DNA of 64,000 bases. Source: Mangifera indica. Its lineage: Eukaryota > Streptophyta > Magnoliopsida > Sapindales > Anacardiaceae. Positions 38,403-64,000 of the stretch are shown here, piece after piece. How positions within the stretch are numbered: position 1 is the first letter of the stretch; each line of letters opens with the position of its first letter. The notes below the pieces were generated by a model. The model searched no databases. It was not told the origin of the DNA and saw nothing but the letters and a program-made list of their open reading frames with translations. Where the stretch lies: NCBI RefSeq assembly GCF_011075055.1, contig NC_058150.1, positions 6,386,001-6,450,000 on the forward strand. The letters run 5' to 3'. Both the position numbers and the translations under genes were made by a program.

Positions 38403-40900
38403 GCTTAGCATTTAACATATAAGCAGCTAGAATCAGAAGTGTGTTCCAATCGTTTTTTTCACTTTTTTTTTACTAAGCATTCAAATTCCTGTTAGGTCTA
38501 ATTTGTGTGATCGCAGTCTTCTTATGAACTGTAATGTTTAATTTATAATCATGTGTATACAGATTGTCTATCCAGAAAATAGTTTTTAACTTTCTAGATA
38601 TTTTTTAATGCCTGTTTTTGTAAGATTCTATTATATCCTGGTAAATTATAGAAGGTTAAAGTTGGTAATAACTGTAGGCTATGTCTTTTAATTATTAGCA
38701 TTATTAGTTTTTAAAAGGTCGTAAAAACATGAGGAACCCACTTGGCATCACTATACTGCTTTACACCGGAATCTCGTTAAATAAAGTGCATATATGCTAA
38801 TTTGGAGGTGGCAAAAGAAGGAAGAGAGATTAAAGTGCATCTTAATTTCAGGTAGCTCCCATTATAAGAAATGTTGTGACGACCTTTGAGCTCGCTACAA
38901 GTTTTTGTTCTCGAAACGCTTCTATTTTTGAGCCAAAACAGCCTTTCTGCATACTCCATAACATCATTCTCCCAATCACAGGCTCCCATACTTCCAATAT
39001 GGAATTTACATACGCACGTATTAACGCATGTATATATATCTAAACTTGAGAGTGAAAAGTTAAAGATTACTTTTTTTGGAAATCTCCATTTAATCTTTTT
39101 ATCCTCAAAAGAAATGCACTAGATTCGTTTTGATGATGAATTAAATATATTTAAGAGTGAGAAGACGGCTCATGGAAGGGAAGTGAAGACGTAAATCAGA
39201 TGGGATTGTGTAAGATTCTTAATTTAAATAGGAACACAGGTGTTGCATGAGAAAAAGAGTGGCAATGATTCCTCTTCCATGCATTTCATGCACTGCAAGT
39301 CTCAGGCATTTCTCGCACCACCTTATTTCAAGCCATTCATTTCTCTTCTTTCAAACCTTGCAACCTTTTTCTCTAAATAGAATCCTTCTTATTTGGTGGC
39401 GCTCATTCCACGTGTGTGTTTACAAGCCATTGTCTACATCTAGCTAGCTTGCTACCATTCCCAAATTGCCTTAACCAACTTGAGCACGTTACTCGTATTT
39501 GTATTTATTATTTATTTAGTTGACAAGTTTAAGAAGGAAGTTGGCTACATTCCAGGTAAAGACAAATCGACAGTCATTTTCAAAAAATAAGGATTTCCTT
39601 TATATTATTCACGATAATTGTCCACCCCTTGTCCTCTGAGTTCTTATACGTTTCAGTCAACCAAAGCCCCCCTCCTAATTGCCACCAACCTAATTCTCCA
39701 CGTATGCACATTCATTGGTTTCCTTTCTGCAAGTTGATTTCCACGTGACACCTGATGAATTGCTCAATTTATTATATTGTTTAGAGTGAAGGACGACGGT
39801 GAAGGTGTATTTTTAATCCAGGATACAAATTTTTAATTTATAATTAATGATATATTTAATATATAATTACGTAATTAAATAATTTTAAATTAAAAATAAA
39901 ATAATATTTTATTATATATTAATATATTATTTAATATCTAATTATATATTATAAATATATATAATATTATTTATTTTTATCATATTATCTTTTATATATG
40001 GTACAATTAATATCATTTATTTATACGATAATATAACAAATTATATCTTCATCGAAGTAACTTTCTAATCTTCTTTCTCTCTCATTTTTCTTATTGGCCG
40101 CCACCACCATTTAATCTCTCTCCATCACCTAATCTTGCCTAAAAAATGTGATTTAGGAAAGAGAATTGTTAGATGCCGTTACACTCAAACATTTCATCAA
40201 CACCAAATGGACAAAAAATTAAAAAAACAAAAAACAAATGCAACGAAAACCTTCTTCTTAGTTACAACTCAAAACCAAACATGGAAGATACGAAACTTAA
40301 TTTCTAATCAATTATAGGTATGTATAATATATAAAATATCAAATCATAGACTTAACATGAATACATAATCAAAATTAGAGTCATAGAAAACCTTAGTAAG
40401 TCATGCCTTTGAATTTAAACAGCTCTTGAGAATTGTCTGAAAATTATTGGTATCCAATGATTGATTATCTGTTCTTGAAATTTCTCTGCTGATGACTTTC
40501 AATAAAAAAAAAAAAAAAACTATAGCATTAGGGTTTTAGTGAGAGGACTAAACATATTTACAATTGTCATCAACGTGATTTCATCTTTTGAAAATATTGT
40601 ATAATGACTTTATTATCAATATTATTAAATACATTGTTTTCTATATACACAACTAAGTTATCATTCAACATTGATCACCTATTCTATTTTACAAATACTT
40701 TTCACAAAATTTATTACTGAAAATATTCTCTCTACACTAACAGTAGCAACTAGTAAAATCAATGTTAATTTTATCAAAAAAATAATAATAATAGAAACAC
40801 TTTATTCTTCTTGGTTTCAATCATCATTTTCCCAAGATCCTCAATCTAGTTCAATCTCATAATTTTGACATTAGAACATTTATCTAAAATGTAAACATAA
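38403..40900. other. MYB 3' flank and spacer
   Basis: Includes the presumed MYB 3' UTR. Later short ORFs show no family features. 39830-39990 holds a decayed AT-rich element with the ATAATTAAATAATTTTAAATTAAAAATAAAATAATA vocabulary of the 157-bp MITE family. A poly-A run is at about 40506-40520. Confidence 0.35.
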
Positions 40901-40949
40901 AGTTAAAAATAAAGTCCCATAAGTTCAACATCATAAAAATTGTCTAGAT

Positions 40950-42800
40950 AAAGTTCAACAAGAGGTGCATCAATTTTTATATATCAAAAGCGAGAACATT
41001 TTCATTTAGGCGTAAACATGCCAAACAAAAAAGTAATTTCATGTTCACCTCATTTAAACAATTATTCAACTCTTGAAATTGTATATCCAGAATACTATAA
41101 AATATTTTAATACAGTAATGATGTACAGTTGTGATACCTTGAATCTTACATTATGATCATCCTTGAATAAAAATGTATCTTCTATATTTGGAACATCAAT
41201 GTCATGATTGACATAAAAAAACAAATTTTGTTAAGTAAAGTCTCTCATCACTTGTAAGGCTTGCTTACAAACTTCAACCAAATTCATATCATTTGCAATA
41301 TTTTGATAATTTCTTTATCATGCTTAAGAAAGTTCATTTATACAATCAAGTACATCTTTCATGAGAAATAGACTAAACACAAAGTCATATGATTGCATCA
41401 ATTTCAATATTGTTTTTTGTTTGAAATTTTTGTTCAAAGTTTTTCCATTCTTTTGCCAAAATTTTAAGAACATTGATAACTAATGAAAAGAATAAGGATA
41501 TGCTCATTAATGAACCATAATATGAGTCCTAACACACATCACCAACATATTTCAAATTTATCTCTTGATTACGACCTTTTCTTGATAGTTCACCATTAGA
41601 AAGAGCTTCAATAATTTTATAAAACTTATTTACCTTTAAGAATATCATAATGTTTTGATGAAACATCAACAATATTAACTATAATCATCACAATATAAAA
41701 AAGATTATTAACATCATTTTGGTTCTTTGTAAAAGTCACAACAACCAACTAGAGTTGATGGAAAAACAATTAATATAATAAACACATCTACCCTTTTTCA
41801 AAATTAATGCCTTCAAACCATTGAAATCTCCTTGCATTTTGTTAGCTCCATCATAACTTTGTCCTTACACTCTAGAAAATCTCAACACATGCCTTGAAAA
41901 AGTAAATTAAGCGTTGTCTTGAGTAAGAGAGTTGTAGTTCTAGTAATGTGTTCAACACTTCAAAAACACTCCATAACAACTCCATTCTTGTTAATACAAC
42001 GCAAGACAATAATCATTTGTTCCTTAGTAGAGACATCACAAGATTATAGAAAATAAAGAATCTCGTAAATCTCTAATGATAGCACATACAGTTTCATTTG
42101 AAGCAATATTTACAATGTCTTGTTGAATCGTAGGTGATGTTAATTTGAAATTATTAGAAGCATTCTTGAAAATAACATCATAGATATTTTCATTATAATC
42201 AAAAAGAAATTATAGAAGTTTGACAAAATTCCCTCGGTTGTTTGAATTATAAGATTCATCATGACCACAAAATATTAGGCATTGCCTTAGAAGAGAACAA
42301 ACATAATCAACCATAGCATTTAAAAGAGTTTGATACTCAATTCATACTTTAGAAAATATTTATAAAAATTTTTCTAAATATGTTTTTTTTTTATTTAATA
42401 ATGATTCACACATTTTTCGAACTTGATTATGATCACTATTAGCACTTTCAAAATATACATTCAATGTTTCTTTCTTTTTTCAATTTGAAAGACCCTTTAA
42501 CAACAAAGTTATCACCACCCCCTTTGTCACTAACATTTTACTTAAAAAGATAGCAACAAAGACAAAAAAACTTCTTCTTTTCCTATGCTATATTCTAACC
42601 ATTGATTAAATTCATTAAACTATGAAACAACAAATCATATTGAAAATCTACTAAAATCTCTAAAAGAAATTCATGGTCTTTAGGTTGACAAGGACTCATT
42701 TTTAAATATATTCTTCTAATTTAATCTCAAATATTAAGATTACAATATCTAAGATCATATAAGTCTAAATCCATAGAAAGATTTTGCAAATCGATACCCA
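40950..42800 (-). pseudogene. hAT-like transposase relic (TTF zinc finger / DUF4371 type)
   Basis: Minus-strand fragments in several frames match, in order, the plant TTF-type zinc-finger (zf-MYM1-like) DUF4371 transposase family. About 42580-42490: FCLCCYLFK with GGDNFVVKGLSNWKK, the TTF finger. About 42290-42230: CGHDESYNSNNRGNF. About 42180-42070: KNASNNFKLTSPTIQQDIVN. About 41880-41790: GQSYDGANKMQGDFNGLKAL. About 41610-41530: SNGELSRKGRNQEINLKYVG. Many stops and frameshifts; no product is possible. Terminal repeats were not located. Some single-copy plant genes descend from this family, but the damage here says dead element. Confidence 0.8.
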
Positions 42801-43140
42801 CATTTTTACTTTAACAATCAATATTATTTTCTCGTTCAGATGATTAGATTATTGTTGACTTTCTTTTGAAAAATCTTTTCATACTATTTTAAAACAACAA
42901 TATGTGATTACTTAATAAAGAAAATGTAATAAAAAAAATTATAGACCTAACAAAAATTGATTTGTCCTAATGAAACAATGAAGTAAAACTCAAATTTAAC
43001 TAAGATAATTTAATCCTAATATATGATAAATATTAAGAAAAGAATTGAATAACCATTTACATTTGGTTGACAAAGGCATTGAGTAAAATATTCCCTCCAA
43101 AGCTTATGTATGTCTAATTACTTATAATCGTTGTTGAAAT

Positions 43141-43225
43141 CTACATATTCTGCACAAAACTTCACACAGGTAATATCACAAGCACAACAAAATTCACACA
43201 GGTAATATCACGAGCACCTTCAGCA
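43141..43225. repeat. Short tandem repeat TTCACACAGGTAATATCACRAGCAC
   Basis: TTCACACAGGTAATATCACA and TTCACACAGGTAATATCACG occur as adjacent units of about 33 bp near 43160 and 43193. Function unknown. Confidence 0.5.
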
Positions 43226-43875
43226 CAAAACTTCAGAAATTTCAAATAAGATTTTCTTTAAACACTTTACAAACAAGCAAAAAAATAACCCAAACAAGTC
43301 TTCTTTGAAATAATCACTCCCAAAACAAACCAAATAGTCAAACATGCTGCACAAACAGTCCAAAAATCAATCAAACAAAACTTCAACAACCTGATAAAAC
43401 CTAAACCCTAATTCAATCTAATCAAAGAGTCAAAGTGATAAGAGGGGATGAAACTATACCTAAAGGAATAAACAAACAACAATATGAAATAAAGGTGGAG
43501 GAGAATTGGCAATTGACCCTCCTTGACCCCATCTCCCTTCACCACTAATTGTCATCTTTGATATCTTGAACTGTTGTGTCTGAAGGATTATTCTCGAACT
43601 ACTCATTTTTTACAGTCATAACATACAATAAAGGAGTGTTTATTTACAAATGAATCTCGCTCGGACATTGAAATAAGACCCAATTTCACAGCCGAAGATA
43701 AACTAATATATCGTGATTAATTGTTCTAATGATAACATTTAAACTATAATTATTGTATGAAGTGTTTTGATAGATTTGAAATCCACATCGAACAACATTA
43801 CTTGGAAACATGACTATAAGAGATGCATATATGAGTTATGCAGTCTGAATTCTGAAGGAAAACAGGTGGAAAGTA

Positions 43876-56972
<13,097 letters not shown>

Positions 56973-57640
56973 TGCTTTTGTCTTCCAGATATGGCTTTAG
57001 ATATTAGTCTGTGCTGTTCGTGTTGTGCTAGTAGAATGCTTTTGGAAGTGGCTTTAAATATTATCAACAGTAAGAAACCACAGCTGTCCTATCAGATCTA
57101 GACAAAAAAAAATCAAGTACAGATGAAGATTGCTGATTTTTTCTTGAAATGGGAATTTTACTAACCTTTACCAGCCAACGAATCAACGACCACTAATTGC
57201 AACTTGGGTAAATTGATGGACCCAAATAATTAGTGGATTAACTATAAAAAGTAGCACTGAATTATTTTCAAATAAACAATTCTAATCTTGAAGCCACGGT
57301 TGTTGGAATGTCCCATCAAACTATCTGCAACACGTCCAAGCCTTATGGTTGGACCAGGCTGGTGGAAAAGTTCAATCAAATTGTTATCCACCGAAGACTT
57401 TTCTGAGCAAATTGATTAATTATGTGATGGTGGGAGATGGTAGGATATTGCAAGGAAATAGTTGTATGTATATAGTGCTGTGTCACATAAGTATATATTA
57501 AATAGTAAAATATATATTAAAAAAATTAAATAATGTATATAAGAAAACTAAATCAACTAAAGAATACAAGAACATTTAATCAGCTATTTAAAAGTTATAA
57601 CTTAACCATGCCTTCAAACTAAAATGGTAGTATGAATTCA
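56973..57640 (-). promoter_or_regulatory. Upstream region of the alkenal reductase
   Basis: Non-coding 0.67 kb between the reductase start codon and the copia relic; it must hold the promoter and 5' UTR. No TATA box or regulatory motif could be assigned confidently. Confidence 0.4.
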
Positions 57641-57649
57641 AACTCAAAT

Positions 57650-60150
57650 CTGAATTCATACTATCATTTGAGTTTGGAGACAAGGTGAAGAAACCATAGA
57701 AATTAAAAAGGCTTCGTGAAAATGTTAGCAGTATGATCTAATGATTCAATCTTAAGTAGATGTATGGTGGCCTTTCAAATATGATTACAAATAAAGTGAC
57801 AATCAACCTTAATGTGTTTGATGTGTTTATGGAAGACTTCATTGTAAGCAATATTTATGACACTTTTATTGCAATAAAGTGTAATACTACCATCAAGTGA
57901 ATCTCCAAAAACCTAAAGCAATCATCAAAGGCACATGAGTTCAAAAGTGATGTCAAGGAAGGTCATGTACTATGATTCAAAATTATAGGATAAAATAACA
58001 TTTTGCTTCTATAACGGCAACAATAAATCTCCAACAAAGATATAATATAACATGTGGTGGAATAACGTTGATTACAATCCTCGGCCTAATTAGCATCTAA
58101 AGAAACACGTAAATGAAGAAAAGAGGTGAATGAAAATTGAAGGACATTGCATATGAAGTAGACATGAACTGTCTAACTAGGCTAACAATAAAGGAGATGT
58201 CAAATTGAGTAACCATCAAATAACCTAGACTACGATTGAGTTGATGATATAAAATGTGATAATGAAAAGTTTCCCCTTCTAGTTTTTGAAGCTTGACATT
58301 TACATCCAATCCAATGTAGGAGCATGAGAGAGAATATCCGAAGCATACTTAAATTGGGTGAGAAAATAGTCAATTGGATCACACATAACTTCAAGTCTCA
58401 AAAAGTAATAAAGAGAGCTCAAATTCATTATTTCAAATTAAGCATTAAAAAAATGTTTATGATCGGATACCTCTACAGTATTATCCTTAGTAATAATCAT
58501 ATTACAAAAATAAAAAAGAAGAATGATGACACCTTGATTAGTCTATTTTATAAAGACAACATAATTATATGGACATGAGACAAAGCCAAATGGTGCAATA
58601 GTATAGCTGAACATTGCTAACCAAGCTCGTGGTGACTATTTCAAACCATAAAAAGTCTTTGCAAGATTATTTACTTTATTAGGGAAGTGTTCATAACTAG
58701 GAAGATGCTTTGTGTAGAATTCTTTTCCTAAGTCACCATTAATGGCCATTGGTGAATAGCAACCACGACTATAAGTAAATGAATAATCTTGCTTTGAGTA
58801 ATTAGAGCAAATGTCTTCTCATAATCATTACCATATTCTTGAGTAAATCCTCAAGAGACCAAATGTGATTTATAATGTTCAACTGAACCATTAGAACAAG
58901 TCTTAATTTTATAAATTAACTTGCAATCCACTAATGTTCTACCAAGAGGCAAATCCACTAACTCCTAAGTGTGAGATTTATCAAGGGCACTAAGTTCCTC
59001 AACCATAGTTTTCTAACATAAAAGGTTAATTGTGGCCTCACAAAATTTGTGAGGCTCTTGCAAAGATAAATCAGAGGCAACAAAAGAACAAGGTAGATCA
59101 ACACAATAATCATTGATGTAAAAAGAATTACAACGTTCCCAAGGAAAAAGAACATAAGAAGTACAACCTGGTGAGCTAGATTAAGAATGAGATGAAAGAG
59201 ACTTACCTGGAAAGTCAAGTGAGAAAGAAGGCTTAGATAGAGGTGAAGTAGCCTCAGGTAGTGCAATACTATTAGGAGTAATGTTGGAAGAATCATATGT
59301 CTAGTCCATCAGATCATCAAAATTATCATTAGAGAACAGAAAGATCTATAAACAAAACGTTCCCAAGGAAAAAGAACATAAGAAGTACAACCTAGTGAGC
59401 TAGATTAAGAATGAGATGAAAGAGACTTACCTGGAAAGTCAAGTGAGAAAGAAGGCTTAGATAGAGGTGAAGTAGCCTCAGGTAGTGTAATACTATTAGG
59501 AGTAATGTTGGAAGAATCATATGTCTAGTCCATCAGGTCATCAAAATTATCATTAGAGAACAGAAAGATCTGTAAACAAAATATTAAAATTTATTGGGTA
59601 AAAACTAAAAGAAGATAACTTAGAAATTTTTTATGCTCCAAAATGGTGACATGATAAGAGATACAAAAACTTTGAAAGATAAGATTATAATAACGATAGC
59701 CTTTATGTTGAAGCAAAAATGTGGGCACGAGGTTCCAATTTGTTATGCTTGTCAGGTATAAGATGAATAAAACAAACACAAACATAGACCAAAATTATAA
59801 ATTCATTATAATTTGGAGGACACCCAAATAAGTGTTCATAAGCAATTTGATTTTGAATCAAATATGAAGGGACTCTATTAATGGTATAAATGGATCTGTG
59901 AGCGGATTCTCTCCAAAATGTTTTAGAACTTTAAGTAAAGAAGAATAACATGCAAATTTTATCCAACAAATGATGATGTTTTCACTCAGTCTATCCATTT
60001 TGTTGAGATGTATCTAGACAAGTGTTATGAGGAAGAGTTCCATGAGTTCTAAGGATTTGCCAAAAAGATGCCCATATATACTCACTAGCATTGCCAGATC
60101 CACGGGAAACTAAAGTTTAAATACTAGAAACTAATGAATGACTAAGAAAA
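57650..60150 (-). pseudogene. Ty1/copia pol relic (minus strand)
   Basis: Integrase to RNase H in normal order, in broken frames. Integrase: NTCLDTSQQNG near 60020, FWRESAHRSIYTINRVPSYL near 59910 and CPPNYNEF near 59820. Integrase end: VTILEHKKF near 59640. Reverse transcriptase start: LGRTLVDCKLIYKIKTCSNG near 58930 and GFTQEYGNDYEKTFA near 58840. RT/RNase H junction: NVKLQKLEGETF and VTQFDISFIVSLVRQFMS, 58309-58100. RNase H end near 57800: TLRLIVTLFV. A 224-bp tandem duplication lies in the linker. LTRs were not found. Confidence 0.85.
59132..59580. repeat. 224-bp tandem duplication inside the copia relic
   Basis: AACGTTCCCAAGGAAAAAGA begins at 59132, and the same text at 59356. The two copies run to GATCTATAAACAAAA and GATCTGTAAACAAAA. 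I count four single-base differences, so the duplication is far younger than the element it lies in. Confidence 0.85.
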
Positions 60151-60249
60151 CAATGCCAAAGTTGCAATGGAGAAAAGGTAGCATGAAATTAAGCAACCAC
60201 ACTTAGGATTGTAGAATGTGTAAAAAAATGAGTTTAAAAAAGGCAACAG

Positions 60250-61730
60250 TTCTTCGTTTTTTTCCCAATGATTTTGTTTGTCAGAAGATTTGACACATCA
60301 CAACTCAAAAGGAAAATGTTTGGTCAAAGCCAAGGTTGAAAATTTAACCCACAAACATATTATGAGTAAGATGAATAAGATAATTAGTGTTGAATAAACC
60401 ACCACAAACAGTCATGCATTTCCTATGCATAGTCATCTAAGCATTTACAATTGTCTGGATCGTGCAATCTAACTCTCAAAGACATGATTTATCCATAATC
60501 GTTGCATATGAACAGTTTTGCACCACCTATGCACAATCATTCATCATGTTCAATATACAAAACTACCCATTTAACAATTATTCACATTTCAGGAACGATT
60601 ACTGCATATAAACAAGCGCACAAAGGCCATGCACGACCATTCATTACTCCAATTTTCAAATATAATTAAATTAAATAAAATGAAATGACTAGAATGCCCT
60701 CAGAACATACTTGTAGGTGTTACATTTTTCCCCCTTATTTAAATTTTATCCTTGAAATTCGTTCAAACAACTTCAAGAATCTTTATCTCATGTCCTATTT
60801 GACCTCACATGTTGTCTTTTTGACTTTATGATTCTTCCAAAAAACCTTGACAAAGGGTATTTGCTTATTCTGTAACACATCATTTGTCTAAAATTTGTGT
60901 CAAGTGTTTCTCATACACCAAATTGTCCTTTGACTTAACACATTGAACATGTTATAGATGCAATCTATGTTCACAATAATGCAAGTTTGTGAGCTGCCCT
61001 ACCTACTCTTTCTTAAATCTCATATAGTCCAATAAATCTCAGAGCTAGCTTTCCTTTTCTATCAAACCTTATCACATATCGATAGGGAGCAACCTTGGTA
61101 AACACCTTGTCACCCACAATGAACTTCATGTCTCATCTATTCTAGTTTGCATAAATATTCTACCAATCCTAAGCATGTCTTATCCTCTCTTAGATCAATC
61201 TAATATCATCTATCATACTCTGGATCATCTTAAATCCCAATGATTGTGTTAAAGTATCCCTTTGCCAGCCTTATCCCAATGTAAAGGTGATTTGCATTTT
61301 TTCCAAAAATGCCTTCTATAAAGCCATCCTTATTATTGTCTGGTAGCTATTACTATAAGTGAACTCTATTAAGGATATCAAATCAACTTACTTCACTTTG
61401 TGATCTAAACAACATACTCTTGACATCCTCTCCATCACTTGATTAGTTCGCTTAGTCAATTGATCTCTTTAGGGATGATAAGCATTGCTAAAAGCCAAAC
61501 TCATACCCAAAGACTTCTACAGACTCCTTTTGAAGGCTTATAAAAATCTTGTGTATCTATTCAATACAATAGTCTTAGGTACACCATGAAGTTTTACAAT
61601 CCCAAATTGATCCATACTTATGGTATCTTTATTTGGGATAAAATATGTTGACTTAATCAACTAGTTTACTATAACCTATAACACATTAATTCTGTTCTAC
61701 ACGCTCAATAAACCAATCATGAAGTCCATT
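60250..61730 (-). pseudogene. Ty3/gypsy integrase, polypurine tract and LTR start (minus strand)
   Basis: Minus-strand fragments match a chromovirus-type integrase. Near 61470-61330: ERMSRVCCLDHKVK and LISLIEFTYSNSYQTIIRMA. Near 61140-61000: GDKVFTKVAPYRYVIRFDRK and GKLALRFIGLYEI. Downstream, AAGGGGGAAAAA (complement of 60725-60736) is a polypurine tract, immediately followed by TGTAACACC at 60724, the expected LTR start. The LTR itself, with CATGCACGACC-type motifs, fades out around 60250-60400 next to the copia relic. Confidence 0.75.
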
Positions 61731-61789
61731 GAGATGTATTCCCATTTTCATTCGAGAATACTCAGAGGCTCCAACATCTTTGATGGTTT

Positions 61790-62110
61790 TGGTAAAGTTA
61801 GAATTTAGCCAAGCTGAGTCAAGCTCAAGCTTGTCTAAGCTTAAACTCGTTGATCTCATTTCAAAAGTATTTGAGCTCGATTCGTTAAAGAGAAGTCAAG
61901 CTCAAGTTTGACTTGATTTTGAACTCAAATCAAGCTTTGAGCTCAATTTAATATTATAGCTAAACTAAAAATGAATACAATGATGTCGTTTTGATATGTA
62001 TTGATCCCCTAAGGCTCAAACTGAAGCTCAAGCTTGAGCTTGAAAATTTTTAACTCTCTGGCTTGAACTCGAACTTGAGCTCGAGCAATAGCTAGCTTGA
62101 GCCAATTGTT
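61790..62110. repeat. GAGCTCGAGC/TCAAGCTTGAG dispersed repeat
   Basis: Dense AAGCTCAAGCTTGAGCTTGA words around an ATGATGTCGTTTTGATATGTATTGATC core. Same family as 21100-21490 and 30655-31700. No coding. Confidence 0.5.
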
Positions 62111-62311
62111 ATGGAGAGTAATGAGATTGAGATGAATGTGCTCTACCCGATGTCAAGTTTTTCAACAAATTCATCATGTTGTTTTGTTGTTCTTTAAGTT
62201 TTTTTATTTTTTATATTTTGCTCTTATTGTTCAAGAACTTTTTTTTGCCCCTCTAATTCTTTAATTTTTTTTTTCTTCTTATTCTTCATCTTTACATCTC
62301 AACTCCATTGT

Positions 62312-62521
62312 TTATTTTAAAGTAACATCTGAAGCATGATGTTGAGATAGACAATATGCAAAATTTTTATTAAATCCAAATGTTTTCCTAAGAATTTCCT
62401 CAAAAATTTGTTCATCACTTCTTTCAAATCTCATAGCTATAGATTTTTCTTGCAATTCAAGCATTTTTTTTCCTAACATAAGAGAATATACACAATTAAT
62501 AGTCATTTCTTTCAATAACAT
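62312..62521 (-). pseudogene. Possible En/Spm (Ptta-type) transposon fragment
   Basis: 69-codon frame with ELQEKSIAMRFERSDEQIFE and EEILRKTFGFNKNF. The DEQIFEE...G stretch resembles the C-terminal domain of plant Ptta/En/Spm transposon proteins, and poly-T/coiled-coil-like sequence sits beside it. A weak match; it may be random. Confidence 0.25.
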
Positions 62522-63418
62522 ATAAATAATTTAATTTTAGATTAACTATTAACTATATAGTTAAATCTTTATATTCTTTTAAACATACATTCATATCATA
62601 TGGTCTCATAATAAGGTTATTTATTCAACAAAAAAATGAACAAAAACATAATTTACATGTAGCATTCTAGCTTCATCATTAACCCACCCTTTCTTGATAC
62701 TTCAATGAGTATCATGAAACAATTGAATTGTTCTAATAGTTTACCAAATTTGCTTAGCATAATTAAAAGGAAACAATTAAAAATATTAAAAATTATAATA
62801 TTAAATAAGAAACCAAAATAGTAAATGATATAAACAACTTTTTATGTTGAACAAAGTTCTTAAATCCATCACAATGATTACATCTTAACTTCTTACCGTT
62901 ATAAAAATATGTTTGTGACCATTTCTAACACCACAACATCAAAAAAAAGTTTTCATACTTCAAATTTTTCACTAGTAAAAAGATTACAAAGTATATACAA
63001 TCTTCTTGATTTTTCTTTTTTTTTTATCGATTTTGTAATACTTCTGTTTTATTAAGATGTTTCTTGAATTTTTTACGTATTGCATTTCGGAAACTATTAA
63101 ATATTTTTATGTTACATAATTGAGATGTTTTATTACATGTGATTAATTGAAATTGGCATCAAATTTGCTCTGAAATCATATATAATGTTTGGTTAGGTGA
63201 AGAAAAAGAAATGTTGTTGAGTTTAATCGCATAAATCTTTTCATTTTTTGTAATGGTTTTTATCCTTTCACACATCAGCATTGTACTAGTTAAATTTAAA
63301 ATATTTTTAATTACTTTTTAAAGTAATAAAGTCTTTTCACTAGTGAATGTGAATAACCAATAGAAAATTAGACTTTTTACATTAAAAAATGAAAATTTGT
63401 CGATTCATAGAAAAATTG

Positions 63419-64000
63419 AGGTGGGACATAGTCGTTTGGCCAATTGTAATCACCAACTCCACTGATTAACATACTCTTGTAATCATCTGCCATTGACAGT
63501 AGGAAGCAAAGGCGCCAAGATGGGCTCACCAGTGTGACAGACAGGCGACAGCTTTGGCAGGATTAGACAATGCCTTAATGGGTATCAAATGGATTAAAAA
63601 AACAGTGCCAGAAAAAATTTATATTAATAATTAAATTTTAAGTTATTAATTAAAATCGATAAAACTTTTTTTTTAAAACTTTTTTAAGTAAATATATAAC
63701 AGTTTTAATTTTATAAACAAATAATTCATAAAAAAATAAGGTGTGACATAGTCGTTTGGCCCACTGTAATCACCAGCTCCACTGATTAGCTCACTCCTAT
63801 AATCATCTGCCATTAACAGTGGGAAGCAAAGGCGCTAAGCTGAGCTCACCAATGTGACACAAACAGGCGGCAACTTTAGCAGGATTAGACAACGCCTTAA
63901 TGGGTATCAAATGGATTAAAAAAACAGTGCCAGAAGAAATTTACATTAATAATTAAATTTTAGGATATTAATTAAATTCAGTAAAACCTTTTTTCTTAAA
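63419..64000. repeat. 320-bp tandem duplication running off the window end
   Basis: GACATAGTCGTTTGGCC recurs at 63425 and 63745, and the two copies stay alignable to the window end (ATGGGTATCAAATGGATTAAA in both). They diverge by scattered substitutions and small gaps. Each copy starts with the GGTGGGA...TTTGGCC terminus of the MULE-type MITE family, so the duplication took in an element end. The array may continue beyond 64000. Confidence 0.75.

Overview
This 64 kb window is AT-rich nuclear DNA from a flowering plant, most likely a eudicot. Genes are sparse, have introns with GT-AG borders, and sit among transposon remnants; the gene families are plant families (CHX antiporter, GAMYB-type R2R3-MYB, arogenate dehydratase, NADPH alkenal reductase). 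I cannot name the species. Two genes read as intact. One is a GAMYB-like R2R3-MYB (35939-38402, +, three exons, 510 codons) with a sequence resembling a miR159 target in its second exon. The other is a zinc-independent NADPH-dependent 2-alkenal (double-bond) reductase (43876-56972, -, six exons, 355 codons) whose third intron is about 11.6 kb. Two further loci are damaged. A CHX-type cation/H+ antiporter (2662-5338, +) has two single-base frameshifts in an otherwise well kept frame. An arogenate/prephenate dehydratase relic (13211-15696, -) keeps its introns but carries stops and frameshifts.

Layout. 1-2661: degenerate repeats and the CHX 5' side. 2662-5338: CHX gene. 6061-7640: MITEs and a MULE-type MITE with a 9-bp target duplication. 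10201-11694: unidentified ORFs on the minus strand. 13211-15696: dehydratase pseudogene. 15948-16767: second MULE-type MITE with a perfect 9-bp duplication. 16.8-35.4 kb: mostly non-coding repeats, including a 570-bp hAT-type MITE with a perfect 8-bp duplication (22634-23203), a probable LTR-retrotransposon non-coding stretch (27.4-29.6 kb) and GAGCTCGGCTCG-rich repeats (30.6-31.7 kb). 35.4-38.6 kb: MYB gene. 40.9-42.8 kb: relic of a hAT-like transposase of the TTF-finger/DUF4371 kind. 43.9-57.0 kb: reductase gene. 57.6-61.8 kb: Ty1/copia and Ty3/gypsy pol relics, both minus strand. 62-64 kb: repeats, ending in a 320-bp tandem duplication cut by the window edge.

The most striking structure is intron 3 of the reductase. 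It holds a decayed endogenous pararetrovirus (Caulimoviridae type) on the minus strand, from a tRNA-Met primer-binding site at 53140-53153 through movement-protein, coat/zinc-finger, protease, reverse-transcriptase and RNase H regions to about 47.7 kb. Also present are an oppositely oriented copia integrase relic, a 157-bp MITE, an 847-bp MULE-type MITE with a perfect 9-bp duplication, and an 87-bp tandem duplication against the 5' splice site. The host reading frame still joins across all of this without a break, so the gene appears to have absorbed the insertions as intron.
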